Shown here: positions 33,994 to 42,351 of the stretch, in pieces
Layout: each line of letters begins with the position of its first letter
Numbering within the stretch: the first letter of the stretch is position 1
Source of the DNA: Alteromonas sp. KC3
GTDB taxonomy: Bacteria; Pseudomonadota; Gammaproteobacteria; Enterobacterales; Alteromonadaceae
DNA length: 64,000 nucleotides
Direction: 5' to 3'
NCBI RefSeq assembly: GCF_016756315.1
Contig: NZ_AP024235.1
Location: 3,286,001-3,350,000, forward strand
Program-made: the position numbers and the translations under genes
Notes under the pieces: model-generated
The model's input: the letters and a program-made list of their open reading frames with translations, nothing else
Database searches by the model: none
Told to the model about the DNA's origin: nothing

Positions 33994-35397
33994 ATGAAAA
34001 AAATAATAATGAACATGGTGGCGACACTAGCAACAGCTCTTTTTTTAACAACAAACACGCATGCATGTATTACCAGTGAATCAGAATCTAACGATACTGA
34101 ATCGCAGGCGAATACTGGCATTTGCAGCGGTACAACCGTAGAAGGAAATCTTAGCCGAGGCGACATCGATTGGTTTGTATTCGATGTAGCACAAGCTGGC
34201 AGTATTGACATAAGCCTTAACCACAATTCGCGAGACGACTTCGATTGGGCACTATACAAAACCTCTGGCGGCGCAGTTGCCACTGGTGAAACCGGAAGTG
34301 CACCTGAGACAGGCCGCTATGAAGCAAGCTCGGCAGAAACCTACTTTTTGAAACTAACTCGCTACTCTGGGCGTGGTTGGTATGACTTAAATGTATCTTT
34401 CCCTAATACTGGCGACGGTGGTGATAACGGTGGCGGAGGCGCCGACTGCGGCTATGGTATTCGCCCATCTAAGCCTAATAACCTAACAAGCTACGTGACC
34501 GGCAGTGAAAGCGACAGCTGCACTAATTTAACGCAAAGTGATGGTGCGGTGTTGTTAATGGGTGGCGGCTCAGACGTGGATAGCGCATTCAGTAACCGCG
34601 TTGTTGGTCACGTTGGCAGTAACGCCGATGTGGTAGTGCTTAGAACGTCAGGCAGCGACGGCTACAACAGTTATTTGCAAGGCCTAATGGCGGCCGACTC
34701 GGTGATAACGCTTATTGTTGATACTCGCAACAAAGCCAACGAAGACTACGTGGACTGGGTTATCCGCAGCGCAGAATTTGTGTTTGTTGCTGGCGGCGAT
34801 CAGTCTGACTATTTGAATCAATGGAGCGGTACAAAAGTGCAAAGCGCACTGCAACATGTGTTCGATAAAGGCGGTGTTATTGGCGGCACATCGGCTGGCA
34901 TGGCACTAATGGCCGACAGCGTGTACGATCCAGACGGTATTCTTGGGGCAATTTCAGAGGAAGTCGTTACCGACTACTGCCATGAGACATTGAATTTTAG
35001 CAACGGTATATTGTCTATACCAATGCTAAACAACGCGCTAACCGATACGCACTTTGCTGAGCGCGATCGCATGGGCAGAACTGTTGTTTCTTTGGCACAG
35101 CACTCAACAGATCATTTTGCTATTGCGGCTGATGAAAACACATCCCTTTTCGTTACCAGCAATAATAGTGGCGTTGTTAACGGCTCTGGCAATGTTTATG
35201 TATTTAGAGAAACCGCGTCAACACAGCGCCAATTGCTCACTTGTGGCTCGCCCGTGCAGTATAGTAACGTACAGCGCATTCGGTTAAGCCCTGGAAACAC
35301 TATAAACTTAAGCACGTTCAGCCATAGTGGTAGCGCCATAGATATTTCTATAAATGGCAACAATAACAACTTCTACTCTCCCCTAAACCCTTATTAA
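33994..35397 (+). CDS. Exported cyanophycinase-like S51 peptidase with N-terminal PPC domain
   Basis: 467 residues from the ATG at 33994, which gives a signal peptide MKKIIMNMVATLATALFLTT ending near NTHA. The frame opens 45 bases upstream, but AGGAA at 33980-33984 supports this start. Residues about 25-125 (ESESNDTESQANTG, DIDWFVFDV) form a pre-peptidase C-terminal-type beta domain, followed by a glycine-rich linker. The rest is a class I glutamine-amidotransferase-like fold of the peptidase S51/cyanophycinase family, with the nucleophile Ser300 in GGTSAGMA. It probably degrades a peptide or cyanophycin-like polymer outside the cytoplasm. Several cysteines may form disulfides. Confidence 0.8.
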   Translation: MKKIIMNMVATLATALFLTTNTHACITSESESNDTESQANTGICSGTTVEGNLSRGDIDWFVFDVAQAGSIDISLNHNSRDDFDWALYKTSGGAVATGETGSAPETGRYEASSAETYFLKLTRYSGRGWYDLNVSFPNTGDGGDNGGGGADCGYGIRPSKPNNLTSYVTGSESDSCTNLTQSDGAVLLMGGGSDVDSAFSNRVVGHVGSNADVVVLRTSGSDGYNSYLQGLMAADSVITLIVDTRNKANEDYVDWVIRSAEFVFVAGGDQSDYLNQWSGTKVQSALQHVFDKGGVIGGTSAGMALMADSVYDPDGILGAISEEVVTDYCHETLNFSNGILSIPMLNNALTDTHFAERDRMGRTVVSLAQHSTDHFAIAADENTSLFVTSNNSGVVNGSGNVYVFRETASTQRQLLTCGSPVQYSNVQRIRLSPGNTINLSTFSHSGSAIDISINGNNNNFYSPLNPY

Positions 35398-35409
35398 CGG
35401 CACAAAAAA

Positions 35410-35430
35410 GGCGCTAGTGTAACTAGCGCC
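35410..35430 (-). terminator. Intrinsic terminator on the minus strand
   Basis: GGCGCTAGT (35410-35418) and ACTAGCGCC (35422-35430) form a nine-pair hairpin. On the minus strand it is followed by six T, so it ends the nucleosidase transcript; the plus side lacks a T-run but the hairpin may also serve the peptidase gene. Confidence 0.7.
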
Positions 35431-35617
35431 TGTCTATGAATTTGCTCAAAAGAGAATAAAGTCGGCAGAAGATCCTTCCACTGCCGAAAAAGGGCGCAAC
35501 ACACAAGAATTGCGCAAAACAGGAGATGCCCAAACAATAAGCCTGAACATGATTAACTTTAATTGCGTTCACATATTTTGTTTGTACCAAAGGTCTCAAA
35601 TAGCACGCTAATCGTCT

Positions 35618-36517
35618 TTAGTGCCCAACTGTTTTACCTTTATTCGCAATAAACTTCTCAACTACCTCTTTAACGAACTGCTGGCAATCCACCGAAGTGG
35701 TTGGGTCGTAATGCCCACCATTGGTGATGTTGTTTGATAACACGCGAATGCCCAGAAAAGGTACGTCGTAAGCCAATGCAATTTGTGCTGCGGCCGATGT
35801 TTCCATTTCTTCTACACTAGTGCCAAGGTGCTCATTAAGCCAAGCGATACGGTCTAACTCATTGTTCCAAAAGTTACCGCTGCCAATGGTGCCTTCTACC
35901 ACTTTTCCGCGTGTATACTTTTGTTTTACCGACTGTGCAATGCCCAGTAATTCTTTGTTGCCTAGGTAGTAGCGCACCTTCTCGGCATCCGCAGCACTGT
36001 CGCCCTCTCCGGCACTTCCTTCTGAAGCCATAATATCCATAGGCACCCATTGCATAGGGTCTGAGCCTTGTCCTTGCGCTAAACGCGCCGTTTTAAAGTT
36101 ACTCGCATTTACCGCGCGTTTGCCTAGCACTATATCACCCACGTTTAACTTGGGATCATGCCCGCCCGATGTGCCTTGATTGATGATGGCTATGGGGCGA
36201 TAACGCTCAATACCAATAGCCGTTGCCGCAGCGGTATTTTCTAGCCCCTTCCCCGTTTTGGCTACCACCACTGGATAGTCGTTCAACCTACCAATATAAA
36301 ACGTGGCATTCCCTGCTTTTTCTATGCGAACGTCGGTGAGTAAACTGGCGAAGAATTCTGCTTCAATGGGCATAGGCCCTTGGATCATGATGGGCGATTT
36401 TGGTGCACTTGCAGAGGTAACCGACACAGATTTAAATTGGCTCTGCTTTCCCAAACATACGCTACTGACCAGTAACGCCATAACAACAACCACATATTTC
36501 AACAGTACACTCCCCAT
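35618..36517 (-). CDS. Exported 5'-methylthioadenosine/S-adenosylhomocysteine nucleosidase-like protein
   Basis: 299 residues from the ATG at 36517. The open frame extends 162 bases upstream, but only this start gives a signal peptide (MGSVLLKYVVVVMALLVSSV, then CLG). The body has the phosphorylase/nucleosidase fold: PIAIINQGTSGG for ribose binding and VEEMETSAAAQIA with the catalytic-type acid region. The family removes adenine from methylthioadenosine or S-adenosylhomocysteine. Export to the periplasm is unusual for the canonical Pfs enzyme and suggests use of external nucleosides. No strong ribosome site is seen, so the start is somewhat uncertain. Confidence 0.78.
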   Translation of the reverse strand: MGSVLLKYVVVVMALLVSSVCLGKQSQFKSVSVTSASAPKSPIMIQGPMPIEAEFFASLLTDVRIEKAGNATFYIGRLNDYPVVVAKTGKGLENTAAATAIGIERYRPIAIINQGTSGGHDPKLNVGDIVLGKRAVNASNFKTARLAQGQGSDPMQWVPMDIMASEGSAGEGDSAADAEKVRYYLGNKELLGIAQSVKQKYTRGKVVEGTIGSGNFWNNELDRIAWLNEHLGTSVEEMETSAAAQIALAYDVPFLGIRVLSNNITNGGHYDPTTSVDCQQFVKEVVEKFIANKGKTVGH

Positions 36518-36728
36518 ATTTAACTGTATAAATTTACGAATAACGAAAGCTGCAACCGCGGTGCCAGCTTTGAAAAACGTGAGCCTTTTCTCGTTGCTAT
36601 TCCAAATAGTAACACCGATAACGGTTAAGAAATTATTTTCACCTAACCATAAAGATTCTTTAGCTGAAGCCGATAACACAGTTGAGCAGAGTTGTACCTT
36701 GAATTAATCTAAAGATAGGGCCAACACA

Positions 36729-37736
36729 ATGATAATTGCACAAAGTCAGATAACGCTTGGCTATAAGCATAGTTACAGCGAAACTGTCTCGGTAAAAGAA
36801 TCGCTTGCCACTCGGCCTCCTGCGAATACAGATAGCGTCCCCTCTGGAAACACCACCTCTGATGAGCTTTCGCAAAACACGTTAGATGCCCCTGCCGATA
36901 GTGAAACGCAACACTTGGATGTTAAAACGGCTCAACTGAAGATGTTGGTAGAGCAATTAGCCGGGCACAAAATTACGCTTACAAGCCCCTCAAACCTTGA
37001 TAATGCACCCGGTACACAGAATGATAATCAAGGTAATGCGCAGGCGCGCCAATCGACTACCGCAGACCTAATATACCAGTATGAGGAAAGCTATTTAGAA
37101 CACGAATCAGGGCACTTTAGTGCAAACGGGCAATTACTTACCAGCGCGGGTGATACCATCAACATTGCGTTGTCGCATTACTCAGAACGTCAGTATTACA
37201 TTCATAACCGCTTTGAGCTGAAAGTGGGTGAAGTAGAACTTACCGATCCATTGGTGCTTAATTTGGGCCACTCAACGCATTCGGGCCTTGACCTTACACA
37301 CAACAAAGTAGCGTTTGATATTGATGCCGACGGAAAGACAGACAACGTGCACTTTGCAACGGGAACATCAGGTTTTTTGGCCATTGATATCAATATGAAT
37401 GGAAAGATTGATGATGGTAGCGAGCTATTTGGTGCGCGCACCGGTAATGGTTTTAACGAGCTTGCCAAGTATGACAGTGACAACAATCACTTTATTGATG
37501 CAGGCGATCCGGTGTTTTCTAACCTAGCGTTTTATCAAAAAGATACTTCGGGTAGTGATGTCATTACGCCGCTTAGCGCACTGGGTATAGGCGCGCTGTA
37601 TTTAGGCAATATCGCGGCGCCTTTTAAAGTAAAAGACGCCAACAATCAGCTGCAAGCTGTGGTACGTGCCAATAGTTTTTTCCTGTTTGAGGATGGGCGT
37701 ACCGGCACATTTCAACAAATTGATTTGGCTGTTTAG
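36729..37736 (+). CDS. Protein of unknown function with EF-hand-like calcium motifs
   Basis: 335 residues, no signal peptide. The first 120 residues are polar and low in complexity. Residues about 195-260 hold three acidic loops resembling calcium-binding repeats: FDIDADGKTDNVHF, IDINMNGKIDDGSELFG and YDSDNNHFIDAGDP. The tail is beta-rich. Similar loops occur in VCBS/dockerin-like and RTX-adjacent proteins. Without a signal peptide it may leave by a non-Sec route or be cytoplasmic. AGGG at about 36714 supports the start. It ends two bases before the convergent nagP stop. No function can be given. Confidence 0.7.
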   Translation: MIIAQSQITLGYKHSYSETVSVKESLATRPPANTDSVPSGNTTSDELSQNTLDAPADSETQHLDVKTAQLKMLVEQLAGHKITLTSPSNLDNAPGTQNDNQGNAQARQSTTADLIYQYEESYLEHESGHFSANGQLLTSAGDTINIALSHYSERQYYIHNRFELKVGEVELTDPLVLNLGHSTHSGLDLTHNKVAFDIDADGKTDNVHFATGTSGFLAIDINMNGKIDDGSELFGARTGNGFNELAKYDSDNNHFIDAGDPVFSNLAFYQKDTSGSDVITPLSALGIGALYLGNIAAPFKVKDANNQLQAVVRANSFFLFEDGRTGTFQQIDLAV

Positions 37737-37738
37737 GC

Positions 37739-39091
37739 TCACCAGTTTTGCTTTTTGCACCCCCACAGCGCGTAGTAAGCAATAAAGCAATAGCACGGTA
37801 ACATAATGATATACGCTGTTTGTCCGCCAATAGCTTCGCTGGCAATGCCGTACACCATAGGCAAAATGGCACCACCTGCTATCCCCATGATGAGTAACGC
37901 CGACCCTTGCGCGGTGTACTTGCCCAAATTATTTAGTGCTAACGGCCAAATAGCCGGCCACACCATTGCATTTGCTAAACCTAATAGCGCAATGAAGGTA
38001 ACGGTATTTGGTAAAGCTTGCACTCCAAGCCAGCCCCACAATGCGTTTGAAATACCGGTATCGGTATTTGAACTAAGCAGTATGCAAACCGTAAGCACTA
38101 AGCCTAGTAACGCCGAACTTAACAAAGCTGTTTGTTGAGAGATAAAACGCGGAATACATACCAAACCAATGGCGTAACCAATTACCATGGCAACCATGGT
38201 GAACGAGGTTAGTGTAGTGGCGTTCTCTACGCCAATTGACGAGCCATACAAGCCTATGGTGTCACCTGCCACTACTTCAACGCCCACATAGAAAAACAAA
38301 CTTATCGCCCCCAATACCAAGTGCGGGAATTGCAAAATTTGTTTGCTCTGCGATGGCGTGGTTGCAACGTGGCTATTGCCACCTGCGCTTTGCGCATCAT
38401 CGTCACTTTCAATAGACGGCAACGCGATTCGCATAAACACCAATGCCAATAGCCCAAGCGCTATGGCCATACCGATGTATGGCTGAATGAGCGAAACCGA
38501 CATGTCGTTTATAAGTAATGCTCGCGTGTCTGCAGGCATTGCGTCAAGCGACTCTTGATTAACATCGGGCAAGCCGCTTAATACCAAGCTAGTAAATACA
38601 ATTGGCGCAAGCACACCTGCCGCTTTGTTCAGTAACCCCATAAACGCAATACGCGCGGCTGCACTTTCTTCGTTACCTAAGCGCACAATAAAAGGGTTCG
38701 ATGCCGTTTGCAGAATGGTTAATCCGCTACCTACAACAAACTGTGCCAAAAGAAAGATTGGAAAAACGGCGGTCAGTGCGGCTGGCACAAATAGTAAGCA
38801 GCCAACCGCAATAATGCCTAGACCTAAACTCATGCCTTTTTGATAGCCGGTTTTTTCTAGTATCTTGGCCATGGGCAAGGCCATAACCACGTAGGCAATA
38901 TAAAAACAAAATGCAATAAGTAGGGCCTGTATTTCGGTTAGCTCACATACCATCTGTAAAAAAGGGATAAGTGCGCCATTAAGCCAGGTAATAAACCCAA
39001 AAATAAAGAACAATAAACCAATACTTAAAATGGGTATAAATCGGCTTATGCCTTGTGTGTCGGGTACATTTGATTGAGCTTGTGTTGTCAT
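37739..39091 (-). CDS. nagP: NagP, N-acetylglucosamine permease (MFS sugar:H+ symporter)
   Basis: 450 residues with about twelve membrane helices. The N-terminal helix FIPILSIGLLFFIFGFITWL and the motif NGALIPFLQ are typical of the FGHS/GluP sugar symporter group, and the loop after helix 2 is GYQKGMSLG. It is last in nagK-nagB-II-nagA-nagP, 22 bases after nagA, which identifies the substrate as N-acetylglucosamine. It moves the sugar across the inner membrane unphosphorylated, so NagK must phosphorylate it. The NagR site before nagK should control it. Confidence 0.9.
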   Translation of the reverse strand: MTTQAQSNVPDTQGISRFIPILSIGLLFFIFGFITWLNGALIPFLQMVCELTEIQALLIAFCFYIAYVVMALPMAKILEKTGYQKGMSLGLGIIAVGCLLFVPAALTAVFPIFLLAQFVVGSGLTILQTASNPFIVRLGNEESAAARIAFMGLLNKAAGVLAPIVFTSLVLSGLPDVNQESLDAMPADTRALLINDMSVSLIQPYIGMAIALGLLALVFMRIALPSIESDDDAQSAGGNSHVATTPSQSKQILQFPHLVLGAISLFFYVGVEVVAGDTIGLYGSSIGVENATTLTSFTMVAMVIGYAIGLVCIPRFISQQTALLSSALLGLVLTVCILLSSNTDTGISNALWGWLGVQALPNTVTFIALLGLANAMVWPAIWPLALNNLGKYTAQGSALLIMGIAGGAILPMVYGIASEAIGGQTAYIIMLPCYCFIAYYALWGCKKQNW

Positions 39092-39113
39092 GTCAAAAGT
39101 CTCTTATTTTTAA

Positions 39114-40355
39114 TTATTCTCTAGAGTCGCTTGATGCGCCAAATCCACTTAGCTGCGCTATGTCATCGCTTTTATCGCAATTGTTATCGCAGCAGCTGTG
39201 GCCTGCAGAATAAGCAAATTGCTTTGTACCTTGCAGATACACTTGGCGAAGCGTATTTGCGCTATCGACTACAACAAAGTTAGCGGCCTTTCCTATGGCA
39301 ATATCACCTACCCTATCATGTATTTTGGTAAATACCGCAGGGGTTGTGCTTGCCATCATACTGGCATCTTCTAGCGCAATATTAATGTCGTTTACACTAT
39401 TAGTCAGTGCACCATGCATATCTAGGCAGCTGCCCGCTAACGTGCCATCAGGTGTGGTTAACTTATCGCCCGTACGTGTTATATGGGTATCAAAAAACGC
39501 AATGCGTTTGTCGCTTGCCCCCACATGCGCCATTGCATCTGTCACAAGCATAAGCTCACTAGGCCCTTTGGTTTTAAAGGCCAGTTCCACGGTTTTAGGG
39601 TGAACGTGCTGATGATCAACAATAATGCCGCAGGTACTGTTGTGAAGCATTGCTGCTCCCACCATACCCGGCTCACGCGACGTTAAAGGTGACATAGCGT
39701 TAAATAAATGGGTAAATCCAGATGCCCCCGCTTCAATGGCTTTTTCTACCACATCAAATGGCGCGTTGGAGTGCCCTAGCGCCACTATAACGCCATGACT
39801 CACTAGCTCGCGAATAACATCGCACGATACGTTTTCTGGCGCCACAGTCACAAGTACTTGCCCCAAATCTTTGCGAGTATAGGTTGCCATTTCACGTTCA
39901 GTTAGCTTGCGAATATAACGGGGTAAATGCACGCCTTTCTTTTCAATAGACAAATGCGGCCCTTCAAAGTGCACCCCTGCAATAGACGCATGGTTGTCTG
40001 CTATTGCTTGGCTAATCGCATCGGCGGCTTGCTCAATGGTGTCTATATCGTCAGTTATTAACGTAGGGAATAGCGTTGTAGTACCAAATTGAAGGTGCGC
40101 CGCCGCCATCACTTTTAAGCTTTCATAAGTAGGGGCATGATTAAACATTACCCCACCTCCACCGTTTACCTGCGTATCAATGTACCCGGGTAAAACTGCG
40201 CCTTTGATATGCTGTGAAATACCCGCTTTTACCTCGTCGCTCACATAGGGGTAGCTCGCGATATTTTTAAAGATGCCGTTTTCAATACTTAGCACTTGGT
40301 TGGGTAACCAAGCGCCGTCCACTAACACCTTTTCGACAAGAAGATGGGTGATCAT
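39114..40355 (-). CDS. nagA: NagA, N-acetylglucosamine-6-phosphate deacetylase
   Basis: 413 residues. It removes acetate from GlcNAc-6-phosphate in the cytoplasm. The amidohydrolase metal site is in GVHFEGPHLS, with GHSNAPFD and THLFNAMSP as the next conserved stretches and LVTDAMAHVG carrying the catalytic Asp. The C-terminus has an added cysteine-rich tail (GHSCCDNNCDKSDD), which the core family lacks. It overlaps nagB-II by four bases, giving translational coupling. Confidence 0.95.
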   Translation of the reverse strand: MITHLLVEKVLVDGAWLPNQVLSIENGIFKNIASYPYVSDEVKAGISQHIKGAVLPGYIDTQVNGGGGVMFNHAPTYESLKVMAAAHLQFGTTTLFPTLITDDIDTIEQAADAISQAIADNHASIAGVHFEGPHLSIEKKGVHLPRYIRKLTEREMATYTRKDLGQVLVTVAPENVSCDVIRELVSHGVIVALGHSNAPFDVVEKAIEAGASGFTHLFNAMSPLTSREPGMVGAAMLHNSTCGIIVDHQHVHPKTVELAFKTKGPSELMLVTDAMAHVGASDKRIAFFDTHITRTGDKLTTPDGTLAGSCLDMHGALTNSVNDINIALEDASMMASTTPAVFTKIHDRVGDIAIGKAANFVVVDSANTLRQVYLQGTKQFAYSAGHSCCDNNCDKSDDIAQLSGFGASSDSRE

Positions 40356-41362
40356 TGGGTTTTGGTTACCTTGTTTAATCCTGGTGGTGTATCAGGGTTT
40401 AAGCCCCACTCAATGGCAATTTGCTCAATGTCTAAATAGAAACGCTGCATAAGCAACAATGCAGAAACCCGAGGGTGTACATCACTAACGCTAGTTCCTG
40501 TGGTAAAACCTAGGTCAAGACACTCGCCGCCGCGTGCTCTTACATCTCCTACCATATCTGCGTGAAAAGGCGCACTTTCATCCAGAATATTAAGTGCTAT
40601 CAACTTTAGTTTTTTCTCTACCAATGTCACAGGGCCGTGAATAAACTCCGCGCTACTAAACGCCTCGGCATGAATGCCTAACACTTCTTTTAGTTTAAGT
40701 GCTACTTCGCGACCTACTGCGTAGCCAAAACCGCGTCCCAACACTATGGTATTGCGTGTATTTTCAAGATAATTGGCAGTAAGTTGGTTGGGCGATTCAA
40801 TCACCTTTTGAAGTGACTCGGGCAATGCAGCTAACGACTCAAACAGTGCATCGTTTTCACGCCAACGCGCGCACAAATGAAGAAGTGCAGACAAAGTAGC
40901 AATGAAACTTTTTGTGGCCGCTACCGCTTTTTCTTCGCCGGCTGATAAGGGAATAACGGCATCGGCAAGCTCAGCTAAAGGTGACGTTTCATCGTTAACA
41001 AAGGCCACTGTGAAAGCACCGCCTTTTTTCGCCGATTCTGTTTGTTTCAATATATCGGGGCTTCTTCCCGACTGTGAAATTACAAACGCCACCGCCCCGT
41101 TTAAGTTAAGCTGCTTGCCAAAAATACCCGCTATAGACAACGCTGCACTACAAACCGGGATCCCCATTTCGGTTTCAAACAAATACTTGCCAAATACCCC
41201 GGCATGATCAGAAGAACCTCGGCCAATAATATAAATAAGGTGTGGATTAAGCTTATTAAGTGTTGCGGCTAGTTCGCGAATGGCACCGTCGTTTTTATCG
41301 AGTTGTTTTGCGATAACCGTAGGCACTTCACGGGCTTCTTTTGCCATTATTGATAAATTCAT
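40352..41362 (-). CDS. nagB-II: NagB-II, glucosamine-6-phosphate deaminase (SIS type)
   Basis: 336 residues with two SIS sugar-isomerase domains: the first contains IIGRGSSDHAGVFGKYLFE and VISQSGRSPD, the second GRGFGYAVGREVALKLKEVL. It converts glucosamine-6-phosphate to fructose-6-phosphate and ammonia. It is the non-orthologous replacement of classical NagB known in Alteromonadales and Shewanella. The glutaminase half of GlmS is absent, which fits the catabolic role. It sits between nagK and nagA with overlaps at both ends. Confidence 0.93.
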   Translation of the reverse strand: MNLSIMAKEAREVPTVIAKQLDKNDGAIRELAATLNKLNPHLIYIIGRGSSDHAGVFGKYLFETEMGIPVCSAALSIAGIFGKQLNLNGAVAFVISQSGRSPDILKQTESAKKGGAFTVAFVNDETSPLAELADAVIPLSAGEEKAVAATKSFIATLSALLHLCARWRENDALFESLAALPESLQKVIESPNQLTANYLENTRNTIVLGRGFGYAVGREVALKLKEVLGIHAEAFSSAEFIHGPVTLVEKKLKLIALNILDESAPFHADMVGDVRARGGECLDLGFTTGTSVSDVHPRVSALLLMQRFYLDIEQIAIEWGLNPDTPPGLNKVTKTQ

Positions 41363-42267
41363 TACTCACCTTTTAATTGAAAACAAGCCGCTTTGGCGTA
41401 ATGGATAGCACCTTGTTGCGGTGTTGCCTTACACGCCACTAAACGGGCTTTAATGGAATCGGAAAAATATGTGGAATACACGTTGCTAAGACCGCCAATC
41501 ATGGCAAGAGGATAGTCATGTTGCGCTAATAGTCTTTGCGCCATGCTCTCAATATACGCTGCGCCTTCTTCAAATAACGCACTTACAGTCTCATCTTTGG
41601 TGTAAAGCAACGGCAGCATTTGCTCAACCAATGCCGCATAGTGATGGGTATTAAACGTGGCACATTGGCTTACAATGTCATTGATGTCGCTGGTATTAAG
41701 CGCACTACAAATTTGAGTAGCCAGTGCGTCTATAGGGGCAAGTTCGTCTAAACACAACAGTGTATGTTTTACGGCTTTTAACCCAAGCCATGCGCCACTG
41801 GCTTTATCGCCAATAGGAAAACCGTGACCACCTACATCGTGAAATGCGTGGTTATGCCACACTGTGCCCGAAGACCCTGTGCCGATAATGATCGCCGCAC
41901 CACTTTCTCCATCGTGAGCGCCCAGACACGCCGCGTGTAAATCGCTTAGCACATGAAGAGAATGAAATGGATGTGCCCATGTTTCAAATACTTGCTTGGC
42001 ACTGGCAATATTTGCACCGGCAAGGCCTGCACCTACCACACACTGTGACAAACCAATGGCATTGTTACTGTCACAATTCGTATTAGCTGATGCTATGGCA
42101 AGCGAGATAGCGTCTAACATAGATGCCTTTGCCAACTCACTGTCGCGCATGATATTCGCGGGACCACTTACGCCCTCGCCTAGCAATGTGCCCTTGCTGT
42201 CTTCTAATCTTGCTCGACATTTGGTGCCGCCACCGTCAATGCCAATAAAAAATAAATCAGAACTCAT
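41362..42267 (-). CDS. nagK: NagK, N-acetylglucosamine kinase (BadF/BcrA ATPase family)
   Basis: 301 residues. The ASKHA phosphate motif is FIGIDGGGTKCRA at the N-terminus, and the adenosine region includes IIGTGSSGTVW and GGHGFPIGDKASG. It phosphorylates GlcNAc that entered through NagP. It is the first gene of the four-gene operon; its stop overlaps the nagB-II start (TAATG). A NagR-type palindrome is 46 bases upstream of the start. Confidence 0.92.
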   Translation of the reverse strand: MSSDLFFIGIDGGGTKCRARLEDSKGTLLGEGVSGPANIMRDSELAKASMLDAISLAIASANTNCDSNNAIGLSQCVVGAGLAGANIASAKQVFETWAHPFHSLHVLSDLHAACLGAHDGESGAAIIIGTGSSGTVWHNHAFHDVGGHGFPIGDKASGAWLGLKAVKHTLLCLDELAPIDALATQICSALNTSDINDIVSQCATFNTHHYAALVEQMLPLLYTKDETVSALFEEGAAYIESMAQRLLAQHDYPLAMIGGLSNVYSTYFSDSIKARLVACKATPQQGAIHYAKAACFQLKGE

Positions 42268-42312
42268 TTACACTTCTCGTTTTTATTAAATAGGTAAGAC
42301 ACACAATTAATG

Positions 42313-42328
42313 ATGACAACGCTGTCAT
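42313..42328. promoter_or_regulatory. NagR-type operator upstream of nagK
   Basis: ATGACAACGCTGTCAT is an almost perfect palindrome and is identical in core to the sites before the TonB receptor gene. It lies 46 bases before the nagK start, between nagK and the hexosaminidase stop. Confidence 0.85.
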
Positions 42329-42351
42329 TTTTAGCCATTAAAAACAAGCAC

